NCBI GenBank assembly: GCA_003175915.1
Contig: PSRH01000155.1
Span: forward strand, 1-6,143
Direction: 5' to 3'
Source: Candidatus Melainabacteria bacterium
Lineage (GTDB): Bacteria; Cyanobacteriota; Vampirovibrionia; Obscuribacterales; Obscuribacteraceae
Length of the DNA stretch: 6,143 nucleotides
The notes under the pieces were generated by a model, which had not been told where the DNA came from, made no database searches, and saw only the letters and a list, made by a program, of their open reading frames with translations. A program made the translations under genes and the position numbers. Positions 1 through 5,843 of this stretch are shown here, piece by piece (position 1 is the stretch's first letter; each line of letters starts with the position of its first letter).

Positions 1-18
1 TCCCCTGATTAGCGAAAT

Positions 19-690
19 CTAGGGGCATGACTCTGTAACTGGTGGCATAACACATGCAATTAACTGAGGAAGCATACTCATATCGTCAAACAGCGTATGA
101 GCGCCTGCCTCTTTCAGAGCTTCTCTCGGAAATGTACCGGTATAGGCAAGCACGTTCATACCGGCAGCTCGGCCTGCTTGGACGCCAGCAACCGAGTCTT
201 CCACGACTACACAATTCTCAGGCTTCACCCGCATGTTTTTCGCCGCAAAGAGAAAAATGTCGGGCGCCGGCTTGCCGCGTTTTACCTGGGTACTGCTGAA
301 TATATTGTCGCCAAATCTGTCTAGCAAACCAGTTAGAGTCAAGCTCTTACGAATCAGATCCGGCGCACTGCTCGAGGCGACACAGACCGGCAGATCTATT
401 TTGGATAGAGCCGCCTCAATTCCCGGGATCGCTTCTAAGTCCTTGGCGAAGTGATCTTCCGCCCTGGCTATAAGGTCTGCCAAAAAATTTGGCGGTACCG
501 GACGACCGAGCATTTGCTCGATTGTGGCAACATTCGTCTCCGCTGGACGCCCAACAAATAACTCGATACATTGTTCGAGGCTAATCTGTAAGCCTATGTC
601 CGCTAACGCTTCAACGAAAAGTCGATTGGACAGCGGCTCACTGTTAACCAACACACCATCGCAGTCGAAAATTATCAATTCAAGCGCCAT
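19..690 (-). CDS. HAD-superfamily (subfamily IA) sugar-phosphate phosphatase, YieH/beta-phosphoglucomutase-like
   Basis: A cytosolic 223-residue hydrolase with all four HAD motifs. Motif I is FDCDGVLVNSE, with nucleophile D9 and acid/base D11. Motif II is the VASSS stretch (Ser106). Motif III is K140 in RGKPAPD. Motif IV is VVVEDSVAG with E164-D165. The region between motif I and about residue 85 is a helical C1 cap, the usual layout of Mg-dependent phosphatases acting on small phosphorylated sugars. Overall pattern and length resemble E. coli YieH (6-phosphogluconate phosphatase) and the beta-phosphoglucomutase branch, but the substrate cannot be read from the sequence. Asn16 replaces the Asp common in the DGVLVDSE form. 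The ATG start is favoured because it puts motif I eight residues in, normal for the family; no clear Shine-Dalgarno precedes it. It lies 54 bp downstream of clpB on the same strand and may be co-transcribed or use the TATAAT box in the gap. Family call is firm, substrate open. Confidence 0.9.
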   Translation of the reverse strand: MALELIIFDCDGVLVNSEPLSNRLFVEALADIGLQISLEQCIELFVGRPAETNVATIEQMLGRPVPPNFLADLIARAEDHFAKDLEAIPGIEAALSKIDLPVCVASSSAPDLIRKSLTLTGLLDRFGDNIFSSTQVKRGKPAPDIFLFAAKNMRVKPENCVVVEDSVAGVQAGRAAGMNVLAYTGTFPREALKEAGAHTLFDDMSMLPQLIACVMPPVTESCP

Positions 691-725
691 CAGGACAAAT
701 CTGCTTGAGGGATTCAGAACCGAAG

Positions 726-731
726 ATTATA
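726..731 (-). promoter_or_regulatory. candidate -10 box (TATAAT) for the HAD phosphatase gene
   Basis: Read on the minus strand, the gap between clpB and the phosphatase gene contains a perfect TATAAT hexamer, 35 bp before the phosphatase ATG. No good -35 hexamer sits 16-18 bp upstream (the positions read roughly TGTAGT), and there is no TG extension. The box could be chance in an AT-rich spacer, but it would give a leader of about 30 nt and independent expression of the phosphatase. Confidence 0.35.
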
Positions 732-744
732 GCGCCTAAATAGT

Positions 745-3378
745 TCAGACTACAGCGAAGGCTTCTTCTTTCTTAAAGGTCAGTCCCTCGCCGGGCGATT
801 CGATGAGGATGCGGTCGCCGTCTTTGAATTCGCCTTTGAGGAGTCTTAGAGCAAGAGGATTTTCGATGTCCTTTTGGATCAAACGCTTGAGCGGTCTAGC
901 TCCGAAGACAGGATCGTAACCGGTGCGCGCCAGCCAATCGCGTCCTGAATCGGTCGGTATCAACACGATCTTGCGCTCTTCCAGGCGCTTGTTCAGGAAA
1001 GCAAGCTGGATGTCGACGATCTTCTTCAATTGTTCTTGCGTCAGGGCGTGGAACACTACAGTTTCGTCAACCCGATTGAGAAACTCTGGACGGAAGTGTT
1101 CGCGCAGAGCTGCCAGCACCTGTTCCTTCATGCGGGGATAGCTGCTGTCGCCATCGACAGCCGACCGCACTTGATAGTCGAGGATGTGCTGGCTGCCTAT
1201 ATTGGACGTCATGATCAACACCGTGTTCTTGAAGTCGACATGCCGCCCTTTCGAATCGGTCAGATGTCCCTCGTCCAGTACTTGCAGAAGGATATTGAAC
1301 ACATCGCTGTGCGCCTTTTCGATTTCATCAAAAAGCACGCAGGAATAGGCACGCCGTCTCACGGCTTCGGTCAATTGTCCGCCTTCGTCATAACCGATGT
1401 ATCCCGGTGGGGCACCGATCAGGCGAGCCACTGTATGACGTTCTTGGTACTCGGACATGTCGATCCGGATCATGGCCTGTTCGTCGTCGAAGAGGAACTC
1501 GGCAAGAGCCTTGGCCAGCTCGGTCTTTCCAACCCCAGTCGGTCCTAAGAACATGAAGCTGCCAATCGGCCGATGCGGGTCCTTCAATCCCGCTCTGGCG
1601 CGGCGCACCGCGTTCGACACCACTTCGATGGCTTCGTCTTGGCCGATAACTCGCTCGTGCAAATGTTCTTCCAAATGCAAAAGCTTCTCCACTTCGCCCT
1701 GCAGTAGCTTGGTTACCGGAATACCGGTCCATTTGGAGACAATTTCGGCGATATCTTCTTCATCGATTTCCTCTTTTAGAAGTCGAGCGCCCTTTTTGTT
1801 ATTGAAGACTTCTTCTTCCTTTTTGAGGTCTTTCTCTAATTGGATCAATTTTCCATATTTGAGCTCGGCTGCCTTTTCCAGGTCCGTAGCCCTTTCAGCC
1901 TGTTCGATCGCATGCTTGGTCGTTTCGATATCGGCTTTGATAACTTGAACCCTGTTCAAAGCTTCCTTTTCCGATTGCCATTGGGCTCTCAGTACATCGG
2001 CGTGCTCTTTGATGTCTGCCAGTTCCTTCTCCAGGCGCACAAGGCGATCCTTGGAGGAGGCGTCCGACTCTTTCTTGAGCGCTTCTCTTTCGATTTCCAA
2101 TTGGATCCTGCGCCGCTCCAGTTCATCTAATTCGGCCGGCATGGAATCGATCTCGATGCGCATTTTCGCCGCTGCCTCGTCGACCAGGTCGATAGCCTTA
2201 TCGGGCAAGGAACGATCGGTGATGTATCGGTGGGAAAGTACGGCGGCGCTGACCAGGGCTGCGTCCTTGATGCGCACGCCGTGATGCACTTCGTAGCGTT
2301 CCTTCAAACCACGCAAAATCGAGATCGTATCCTCGACGCTCGGTTCCTCGACCATCACCGTCTGGAAGCGGCGTTCCAGGGCGGGGTCCTTTTCCACATG
2401 TTTGCGATACTCGTCAATCGTGGTAGCGCCTATGCAGTGTAATTCGCCACGGGCCAGGGGCGGCTTCAGCAAATTGCCGGCATCCATGGCGCCATCGCCA
2501 CCCGAGCCTGCGCCAACCACGGTATGCAATTCATCTATAAACAGGATGATTTTGCCTTGTGAATCTATGACTTCTTTGAGGACAGCCTTGAGGCGCTCCT
2601 CGAACTCGCCGCGATACTTGGCTCCGGCAATCAGTGCCCCCATATCGAGGGCAATTAACTTCTTGTCCTTCAAACCTTCCGGCACGTCACCTTTGGTAAT
2701 TCGCGTTGCCAGCCCTTCGACAATCGCTGTTTTACCAACACCTGGATCCCCAACCAGCACCGGATTATTTTTAGTACGCCGGGAAAGCACCTGCATCACC
2801 CGGCGGATTTCGTCATCGCGTCCGATTACCGGATCGAGTTTGCCCTTATGGGCCGCCTCGGTCAAATCCCTGCCATAGCGAGACAACGCTTCATAGGTCG
2901 CTTCCGGGTCCTGGCTCGTTACCCTTTGATTGCCGCGGATGCCGCTCAACACCTGCAGGATCCGCTCGCGCGTCACACCGTGACGCTTCAGGATCGTTCC
3001 CGCCTGCGATTTGCTCTCGTCACAAAGGGCAATCAGGATATGCTCGACGCTGACGTACTGATCTTTCAGCCTTTCCGCTTCTTTCTCGGCAGCACTGAAA
3101 ATGGACATGAGCTTGCTCGATACAAGGATCTCATCCTTGTTGGCGCTCATGGAGGTCGCCCGTGGTTGTCCTTGCAAATAGTGTCTAGCGTCTTCGATGA
3201 CCGCTTCGGGCTTTACACCCAAGCGCTCCAAAATACGAACAGCAACGCCGTCCTGCTGTTCCAGGATGGCAATCAGCATGTGCTCCGGAGTTACCTCCGG
3301 TTGGCCCATGCTGGAGATGATCTGGCGGCAATTGGTTATAGCCTCTTGGGCTTTATTGGTGAATCTATCTAGGTTCAT
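745..3378 (-). CDS. clpB: ClpB, ATP-dependent protein disaggregase (Hsp100)
   Basis: This 877-residue AAA+ unfoldase has normal ClpB length and architecture. ClpB forms a cytosolic hexamer that, with DnaK/DnaJ/GrpE, threads aggregated proteins through its pore. Residues 1-150 are the double Clp_N repeat. NBD1 has Walker A GDPGVGKT (210-217), Walker B with E283, pore-loop Tyr255 in GAKYRGEFE, and arginine fingers R336/R337. A long coiled-coil M domain spans about 410-530. This M domain separates ClpB from ClpA and ClpX, and it retains a Tyr (508) matching the E. coli Y503 region linked to DnaK cooperation. NBD2 has Walker A GPTGVGKT (612-619), Walker B VLFDE (681-685), pore-loop GYIGYDEGG, sensor-1 N726, R769 in FLNRVDE, and sensor-2 R828 in GARPLKR. 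No catalytic residue is missing. Small oddities are KPPLARG where KPALARG or KPMLARG is common and GHLTD for GRLTD. The start is supported by a purine-rich RBS. No IGL/IGF ClpP-binding loop is apparent, which fits a disaggregase. Confidence 0.98.
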   Translation of the reverse strand: MNLDRFTNKAQEAITNCRQIISSMGQPEVTPEHMLIAILEQQDGVAVRILERLGVKPEAVIEDARHYLQGQPRATSMSANKDEILVSSKLMSIFSAAEKEAERLKDQYVSVEHILIALCDESKSQAGTILKRHGVTRERILQVLSGIRGNQRVTSQDPEATYEALSRYGRDLTEAAHKGKLDPVIGRDDEIRRVMQVLSRRTKNNPVLVGDPGVGKTAIVEGLATRITKGDVPEGLKDKKLIALDMGALIAGAKYRGEFEERLKAVLKEVIDSQGKIILFIDELHTVVGAGSGGDGAMDAGNLLKPPLARGELHCIGATTIDEYRKHVEKDPALERRFQTVMVEEPSVEDTISILRGLKERYEVHHGVRIKDAALVSAAVLSHRYITDRSLPDKAIDLVDEAAAKMRIEIDSMPAELDELERRRIQLEIEREALKKESDASSKDRLVRLEKELADIKEHADVLRAQWQSEKEALNRVQVIKADIETTKHAIEQAERATDLEKAAELKYGKLIQLEKDLKKEEEVFNNKKGARLLKEEIDEEDIAEIVSKWTGIPVTKLLQGEVEKLLHLEEHLHERVIGQDEAIEVVSNAVRRARAGLKDPHRPIGSFMFLGPTGVGKTELAKALAEFLFDDEQAMIRIDMSEYQERHTVARLIGAPPGYIGYDEGGQLTEAVRRRAYSCVLFDEIEKAHSDVFNILLQVLDEGHLTDSKGRHVDFKNTVLIMTSNIGSQHILDYQVRSAVDGDSSYPRMKEQVLAALREHFRPEFLNRVDETVVFHALTQEQLKKIVDIQLAFLNKRLEERKIVLIPTDSGRDWLARTGYDPVFGARPLKRLIQKDIENPLALRLLKGEFKDGDRILIESPGEGLTFKKEEAFAVV

Positions 3379-3388
3379 CGACTAAATG

Positions 3389-3396
3389 TTCCTTCC
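3389..3396 (-). promoter_or_regulatory. Shine-Dalgarno of clpB
   Basis: On the minus strand the sequence GGAAGGAA lies 10 nt upstream of the clpB ATG (3378-3376). Together with the normal ClpB N-terminus (MNLDRFT) this fixes the start. Confidence 0.7.
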
Positions 3397-3428
3397 ACGG
3401 ATAAGCTGTGCAAGACAACGCCTAATTC

Positions 3429-3450
3429 ATTATCCTTAAACAGTTTTATA
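3429..3450 (-). promoter_or_regulatory. AT-rich candidate -10 region for clpB
   Basis: Reading toward clpB, two -10-like hexamers occur: TATAAA (3450-3445) and GATAAT (3434-3429). Neither has a convincing TTGACA-like hexamer at 16-18 bp. A heat-shock sigma-32 pattern (CTTGAA with CCCCAT) is also absent. A clpB promoter must lie somewhere in this divergent gap; this is the best AT-rich stretch, but the exact element is uncertain. Confidence 0.25.
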
Positions 3451-3496
3451 GCTACCGGATTTTTCCATTTTTTATTTATGAGCGTCGCCCGGAAGT

Positions 3497-3527
3497 GCCG
3501 CCGGTTGACAAGTAGGCGCCTCCGGTT
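3497..3527. repeat. pair of 10-bp direct repeats GCCKCCGGTT, 21 bp apart
   Basis: GCCGCCGGTT (3497-3506) and GCCTCCGGTT (3518-3527) match at 9 of 10 positions and start 21 bp apart, two helical turns, so both would face the same side of the DNA. The first copy overlaps the TTGACA hexamer and the second ends at the first base of its candidate -10 box. This is the geometry of an operator for a regulator binding tandem half-sites. No named operator family is recognised. Confidence 0.4.
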
Positions 3528-3532
3528 ACGAT
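3505..3532 (+). promoter_or_regulatory. candidate sigma-70 promoter TTGACA-N16-TACGAT upstream of the VirB10-like gene
   Basis: A perfect -35 consensus TTGACA (3505-3510) is followed after 16 bp by TACGAT (3527-3532), which keeps the three most conserved -10 positions (T1, A2, T6) plus A5. Transcription would start near 3539, giving a leader of about 128 nt for the gene at 3667. A direct repeat overlaps both hexamers. Confidence 0.4.
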
Positions 3533-3613
3533 CTTTTGGCGGTAATGGCGAGGGCGGTCCAGCAAGTTTAACAAGACAAATTGGCAAAGTCGCCCTTAGC
3601 ACAGGGCTGGTTC

Positions 3614-3622
3614 TGATATAAA
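3614..3622 (+). promoter_or_regulatory. candidate extended -10 promoter (TGATATAAA) of the VirB10-like gene
   Basis: TG-N-TATAAA is a good extended -10 element, which can work without a -35 box. Transcription would start around 3629, leaving a leader of about 38 nt before the ATG at 3667. It may compete with, or add to, the TTGACA promoter about 100 bp upstream. Confidence 0.4.
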
Positions 3623-3666
3623 TGCCTAGCTCTTGATTTTCGACTGTACCACTAAATTTTCAGGCG

Positions 3667-4884
3667 ATGTTCGACCGAAGCAATCTGACAAGAAAATCTT
3701 CCAAACAACTGGCCGTCTCCTTTTCCTTGATTTTGAGTCTGGCAATGGCCGCCTATGCACAAGCCCAGGCAGAGGAAAGCCAATCCCCGCCAGCACCGCT
3801 TGAGAGCGAACACCAGACCCTCGCTCCGGCCAATGGCAAGCTGGGTGAGGAGGCAGGCGAAAAGGAAGAAGTAAACTCACAGCCCCAGCCTCACTCAGGT
3901 GAATTACTTAAGGGAAAAGTCATCCAAACCGGCAAGCCTTCACCGCTTCTTTATGGACACCTGGAGACCATCCCGGAAGGAACGAAAGTCGACTTGACGA
4001 TTATGGGCAATCTCAATTCCGAGCTCAGCCAGAAGGGAGATGAAGTCCTAGCCCAGGTGGGCTGCGATGTCGGGGATGGCAGGCGGGTATTGCTGCCTGG
4101 TGGCTGGTACATGCACGGCTTGGTCACCGACGCCTCCGGGCAAAAACGGCTTGGCCGCGACGGTTATGTCGAGGTTGAGTTCGACAAACTGGTAAGCCCT
4201 GATGGCGAATTTGAATTGCCTTTCAAGGCGAAAGTCTCGACCAAGGATGGTCAGCTCAAAGCCGTAGCCAAAACCGCTCTCATCGATAGCGGCTACATAG
4301 GCGTCGGTGCCATTGGTGGCAGCCTTCTCTCCGTTCAGTTGACCGGTATTCCGGTAGCGATTGCCACTCACGGCATTTCCGTAGGAGTGGGCGCTGCCGT
4401 GGGCGGCACTTTGGGAGCGGTTGGAGCGTTAAAGCGCAAAGGCAGTATCAGATCGTTTTTTCCGGGCGACCAGTTGAAACTGGTCACTGCCGAACCGATC
4501 ACACTACCTGGTTTCGACCCTTCCCTTCTGCCTTCCGCTCGGCGTCCCAGCCTCAATCCAGATATCACTTTATCGATCGGCAAAGCCACCTTTGGTAAGG
4601 ATCCGCTCGGCGACAAGCTCTCCAGGCTACTCTGCATGGACGTCACAATACACAACGATACATCCAAGGAATATAGTTTCTTTGATTTAGCTGTTCTTTC
4701 CGACCATAACCAACGCTACTACCCGCACCCTGCCTTTCTCCAACTGGGCAAGAAACGGGTGCTTCCTCATTCCCACGCCACTACCCGGATTACCTTCAGC
4801 GTCGACACTCCTAAGCACAAATACTGGCTGGTCCTGCTTGATCGAAGCAAACGGGAAGAAATTGCCCGTACAGAAGTAAATTAA
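3667..4884 (+). CDS. secreted/envelope protein with VirB10/TrbI-like beta-barrel, glycine-zipper hairpin and C-terminal Ig-like domain
   Basis: A 405-residue exported protein that I cannot name. Residues 1-35 are a signal peptide: basic n-region, hydrophobic LAVSFSLILSLAMAAYA, then AQAQA cleavage sites. Residues 36-80 are a Pro/Glu/Gln-rich linker. Residues 100-200 read like the VirB10/TrbI C-terminal barrel: IPEGTKVDLTI, then GDEVLAQVGCDVGDGRRVLLP, then LVSPDGEFELPF, matching that family's 'pkGt', 'dgrvLLp' and 'tPdG' positions. Residues 209-255 form two Gly-rich hydrophobic stretches with GxxxG spacing (G236/G240, G242/G246/G250), where VirB10 carries its membrane antenna; FFPGDQLKLVTAEPI then fits the last strand. 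Residues 318-403 (VTIHNDTSKEYSFFDLAV to the end) look like a DUF4352-type Ig-like domain. There is no TonB-like N-terminal transmembrane helix and no VirB7, B8, B9 or B4 neighbour. The start is forced: a stop codon lies in frame at 3634-3636. The RBS is weak. It is transcribed divergently from clpB. Export is fairly sure; domain identities are inferred by eye. Confidence 0.85.
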   Translation: MFDRSNLTRKSSKQLAVSFSLILSLAMAAYAQAQAEESQSPPAPLESEHQTLAPANGKLGEEAGEKEEVNSQPQPHSGELLKGKVIQTGKPSPLLYGHLETIPEGTKVDLTIMGNLNSELSQKGDEVLAQVGCDVGDGRRVLLPGGWYMHGLVTDASGQKRLGRDGYVEVEFDKLVSPDGEFELPFKAKVSTKDGQLKAVAKTALIDSGYIGVGAIGGSLLSVQLTGIPVAIATHGISVGVGAAVGGTLGAVGALKRKGSIRSFFPGDQLKLVTAEPITLPGFDPSLLPSARRPSLNPDITLSIGKATFGKDPLGDKLSRLLCMDVTIHNDTSKEYSFFDLAVLSDHNQRYYPHPAFLQLGKKRVLPHSHATTRITFSVDTPKHKYWLVLLDRSKREEIARTEVN

Positions 4885-4905
4885 ACGTTGCGGTTTCTCC
4901 CACTG

Positions 4906-4941
4906 AGAGCTAGTATTAAACCCTAATTAGAGCTAATATAC
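4906..4941. repeat. imperfect direct repeat AGAGCTARTAT, 23 bp apart
   Basis: AGAGCTAGTATTA (4906-4918) and AGAGCTAATATAC (4929-4941) share AGAGCTA exactly and TAT after one change, with starts 23 bp apart. The repeats overlap the inner stem of the hairpin and the candidate TATACT box, so they could be half-sites of an operator for the GGDEF gene or simply part of the RNA structure. Confidence 0.35.
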
Positions 4942-4942
4942 T
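4937..4942 (+). promoter_or_regulatory. candidate -10 box (TATACT) for the GGDEF gene
   Basis: TATACT differs from the consensus at one position. Upstream spacing gives only a poor -35 (TATTAA at 17 bp). If used, transcription would begin near 4949 and the roughly 104-nt leader would contain the terminator-like hairpin at 4965-5017. An alternative pair, TTGCGG (4888-4893) with TAGTAT (4911-4916) at 17 bp, is also possible but weak. Confidence 0.3.
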
Positions 4943-4964
4943 GGCGGCATTCGGAGAAACTGCC

Positions 4965-5017
4965 TGAAAAAACTTAAGGCCCCAAGCTTTTCTGGAAGCC
5001 CTCTGTTGGTTTTTTCA
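4965..5017 (+). terminator. terminator-like hairpin flanked by A6 and T6, between the VirB10-like and GGDEF genes
   Basis: TGAAAAAAC (4965-4973) and GTTTTTTCA (5009-5017) are a perfect 9-bp inverted repeat. Inside, CCAAGCTTT (4982-4990) pairs with GGAAGC (4994-4999) and, after a short bulge, TTGG (5006-5009), which is immediately followed by the T6 tract (5010-5015). An upstream A-tract, a hairpin and a downstream T-tract make an intrinsic (possibly bidirectional) terminator, though the stem is modest in G+C and bulged. It either ends the VirB10-like transcript or acts as an attenuator in the GGDEF leader. Confidence 0.45.
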
Positions 5018-5040
5018 ACTCTGCGCGTTTATTGGCGTTT

Positions 5041-5046
5041 AGGGAG
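5041..5046 (+). promoter_or_regulatory. Shine-Dalgarno of the GGDEF gene
   Basis: AGGGAG stands 6 nt upstream of the ATG at 5053. It is the best ribosome site on the plus strand in this window and supports that start. Confidence 0.75.
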
Positions 5047-5052
5047 TAATCA

Positions 5053-5742
5053 ATGAAGGCACACATTGCGAACGTGTTGCAGTCTATTCACGTGCAGACA
5101 CGTCATCGCCAAAACGAAGTTCATGTAAGAACACTACAAAGTGAGAATCTGGAACTGACTCGGATTCTCGGTCAAAAAGATCGCGAAATTGATGGGCTCA
5201 GACATCGTCTGGCCAATTTGGAAGCCAGACTGCAGGAGCTGCTCGGCACGGACACCCTGACTGGTCTGCCCAACCGGCACGTCTTCAAAGAACACCTCAT
5301 CCATTCTCTCAAGCGAGCCTTGCGAGTCGGCTATTCGCTCTCGCTTATGCTCATAGACGTCGACCACTTAGGCGAAATCAACGAACAGCACGGCTCAGCA
5401 GCAGGCGATCGCGTGCTCGTTGAAATTGCTCAAATTTTGAAGAGCTCGGTACGCGAAATCGATATGCCCGCTCGTTGGGGTGGAGAAGAGATGGTTGCCG
5501 TATTGCACGAAACCGATGCGGAAGGGGCGGCCGTTGTTGCAGAAAGAGTACGGCGCCGGGTATTGGGTCTTGCTCTTAAGGACGAAAAGACCGGTCGACT
5601 CATTAAAGTAACTGCCACTCTCTCGGTAGCCAGTTATCCCACCCATAGCAATGAAGCGCATGGGCTTTTGGAATATGCCTTCGAGGCCCTGCGCGCTGCT
5701 AAAAACAACGGTTGCAACACCGTCGTAATCGCCGCCCGCTAG
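5053..5742 (+). CDS. stand-alone diguanylate cyclase (coiled coil + GGDEF domain)
   Basis: A soluble 229-residue protein predicted to make cyclic di-GMP from two GTP. Residues 1-65 hold no known sensor domain; 28-65 have heptad-like Leu/Ile spacing (SENLELTRIL through LEARLQELL), a likely parallel coiled coil that would bring two GGDEF domains together. The GGDEF domain starts at DTLTGLPNRHVF (67-78). Metal-binding D102, guanine-binding N110 and D119, and the signature RWGGEEM (GGEE at 143-146) sit at the spacing known from PleD. The allosteric inhibitory site is intact: R134-E-I-D137, exactly five residues before GGEEM, so product feedback is expected. Departures from consensus are Met147 for Phe, Ser115 for the His of 'GH..GD', and Leu-Gly (106-107) for Phe-Lys in DxDHFK. 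These are outside the main catalytic residues, so activity is likely. No transmembrane segment or signal peptide is present; the input signal is unknown. A structured, terminator-like leader precedes it. Confidence 0.93.
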   Translation: MKAHIANVLQSIHVQTRHRQNEVHVRTLQSENLELTRILGQKDREIDGLRHRLANLEARLQELLGTDTLTGLPNRHVFKEHLIHSLKRALRVGYSLSLMLIDVDHLGEINEQHGSAAGDRVLVEIAQILKSSVREIDMPARWGGEEMVAVLHETDAEGAAVVAERVRRRVLGLALKDEKTGRLIKVTATLSVASYPTHSNEAHGLLEYAFEALRAAKNNGCNTVVIAAR

Positions 5743-5750
5743 ACTCACCA

Positions 5751-5843
5751 CATGCGGTGCATGCTGCCTGAGGACCCGATCTATTTCGATGATCGACAAG
5801 GTGGCCACAGCCAGTTGCTGGTTATGATGTGCTGCTAAGCAGC
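5751..5843. repeat. cluster of five short palindromes in the convergent gap
   Basis: The 112-bp gap 5743-5854 between the GGDEF gene and the convergent minus-strand gene holds CATGC-GGT-GCATG (5751-5763), TCGAT-G-ATCGA (5786-5796), GTGGCCAC (5801-5808), CCAG-TTG-CTGG (5811-5821) and GCTGCT-A-AGCAGC (5831-5843). None is followed by a T-tract on either strand, so no intrinsic terminator is evident. I see no coding region here. Confidence 0.5.

Larger units (their letters stand above)
4890..4963 (+). other. long two-tier hairpin immediately after the VirB10-like gene
   Basis: The outer stem pairs 4890-4900 (GCGGTTTCTCC) with 4953-4963 (GGAGAAACTGC), 11 bp with one G-U. The inner stem pairs 4909-4916 (GCTAGTAT) with 4938-4945 (ATACTGGC), 8 bp with one G-U. 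An 8 by 7 nt internal loop separates them, and a 21-nt apical loop contains the palindrome CTAATTAG (4923-4930). The structure starts 5 nt after the TAA stop, so it may protect the 3' end of that mRNA, act as a cis-RNA element ahead of the GGDEF gene, or be a DNA-level site. No T-tract follows, so alone it is not an intrinsic terminator. Confidence 0.5.

Noticed and set aside
2..25. CCCCT/AGGGG inverted repeat spanning the stop of the phosphatase gene, considered as a terminator.
   Set aside because: Only 5-6 bp of stem with a loop of about 14 nt and no T-tract in the visible minus-strand sequence; the left window edge prevents a fuller look.
1030..1548. Long plus-strand open frame (172 codons) antisense to clpB, and similar ones at 1457-1948 and 2848-3372.
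   Set aside because: They lie opposite highly conserved ClpB motifs, have no protein-like domain pattern and no RBS; typical antisense shadows of a long gene.
3375..3602. Minus-strand 75-codon frame whose TGA overlaps the clpB ATG (ATGA).
   Set aside because: It starts with GTG without a Shine-Dalgarno, is very basic with no family-like pattern, and covers the intergenic region that must hold both divergent promoters. The ATGA overlap is most simply chance.
3626..3880. Minus-strand frame of 84 codons opposite the start of the VirB10-like gene.
   Set aside because: It is antisense to a clear signal peptide and linker; its Pro/Arg-rich translation looks like a shadow.
4885..5052. A GEMM-type c-di-GMP riboswitch upstream of the GGDEF gene.
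   Set aside because: The conserved GEMM elements (such as the GGUCACGCACAGGGCAAACC-like core and tetraloop helix) are not present; the structure seen is different.
3667..5742. VirB10-like gene plus GGDEF gene as part of a type IV secretion or conjugation island.
   Set aside because: No VirB4/B6/B7/B8/B9/B11, relaxase, integrase, att site or tRNA is visible, and the flanking gene is housekeeping clpB.
5395..5808. Minus-strand frame of 137 codons opposite the GGDEF gene.
   Set aside because: It covers the antisense of the GGDEF catalytic core; the translation has no recognisable pattern.
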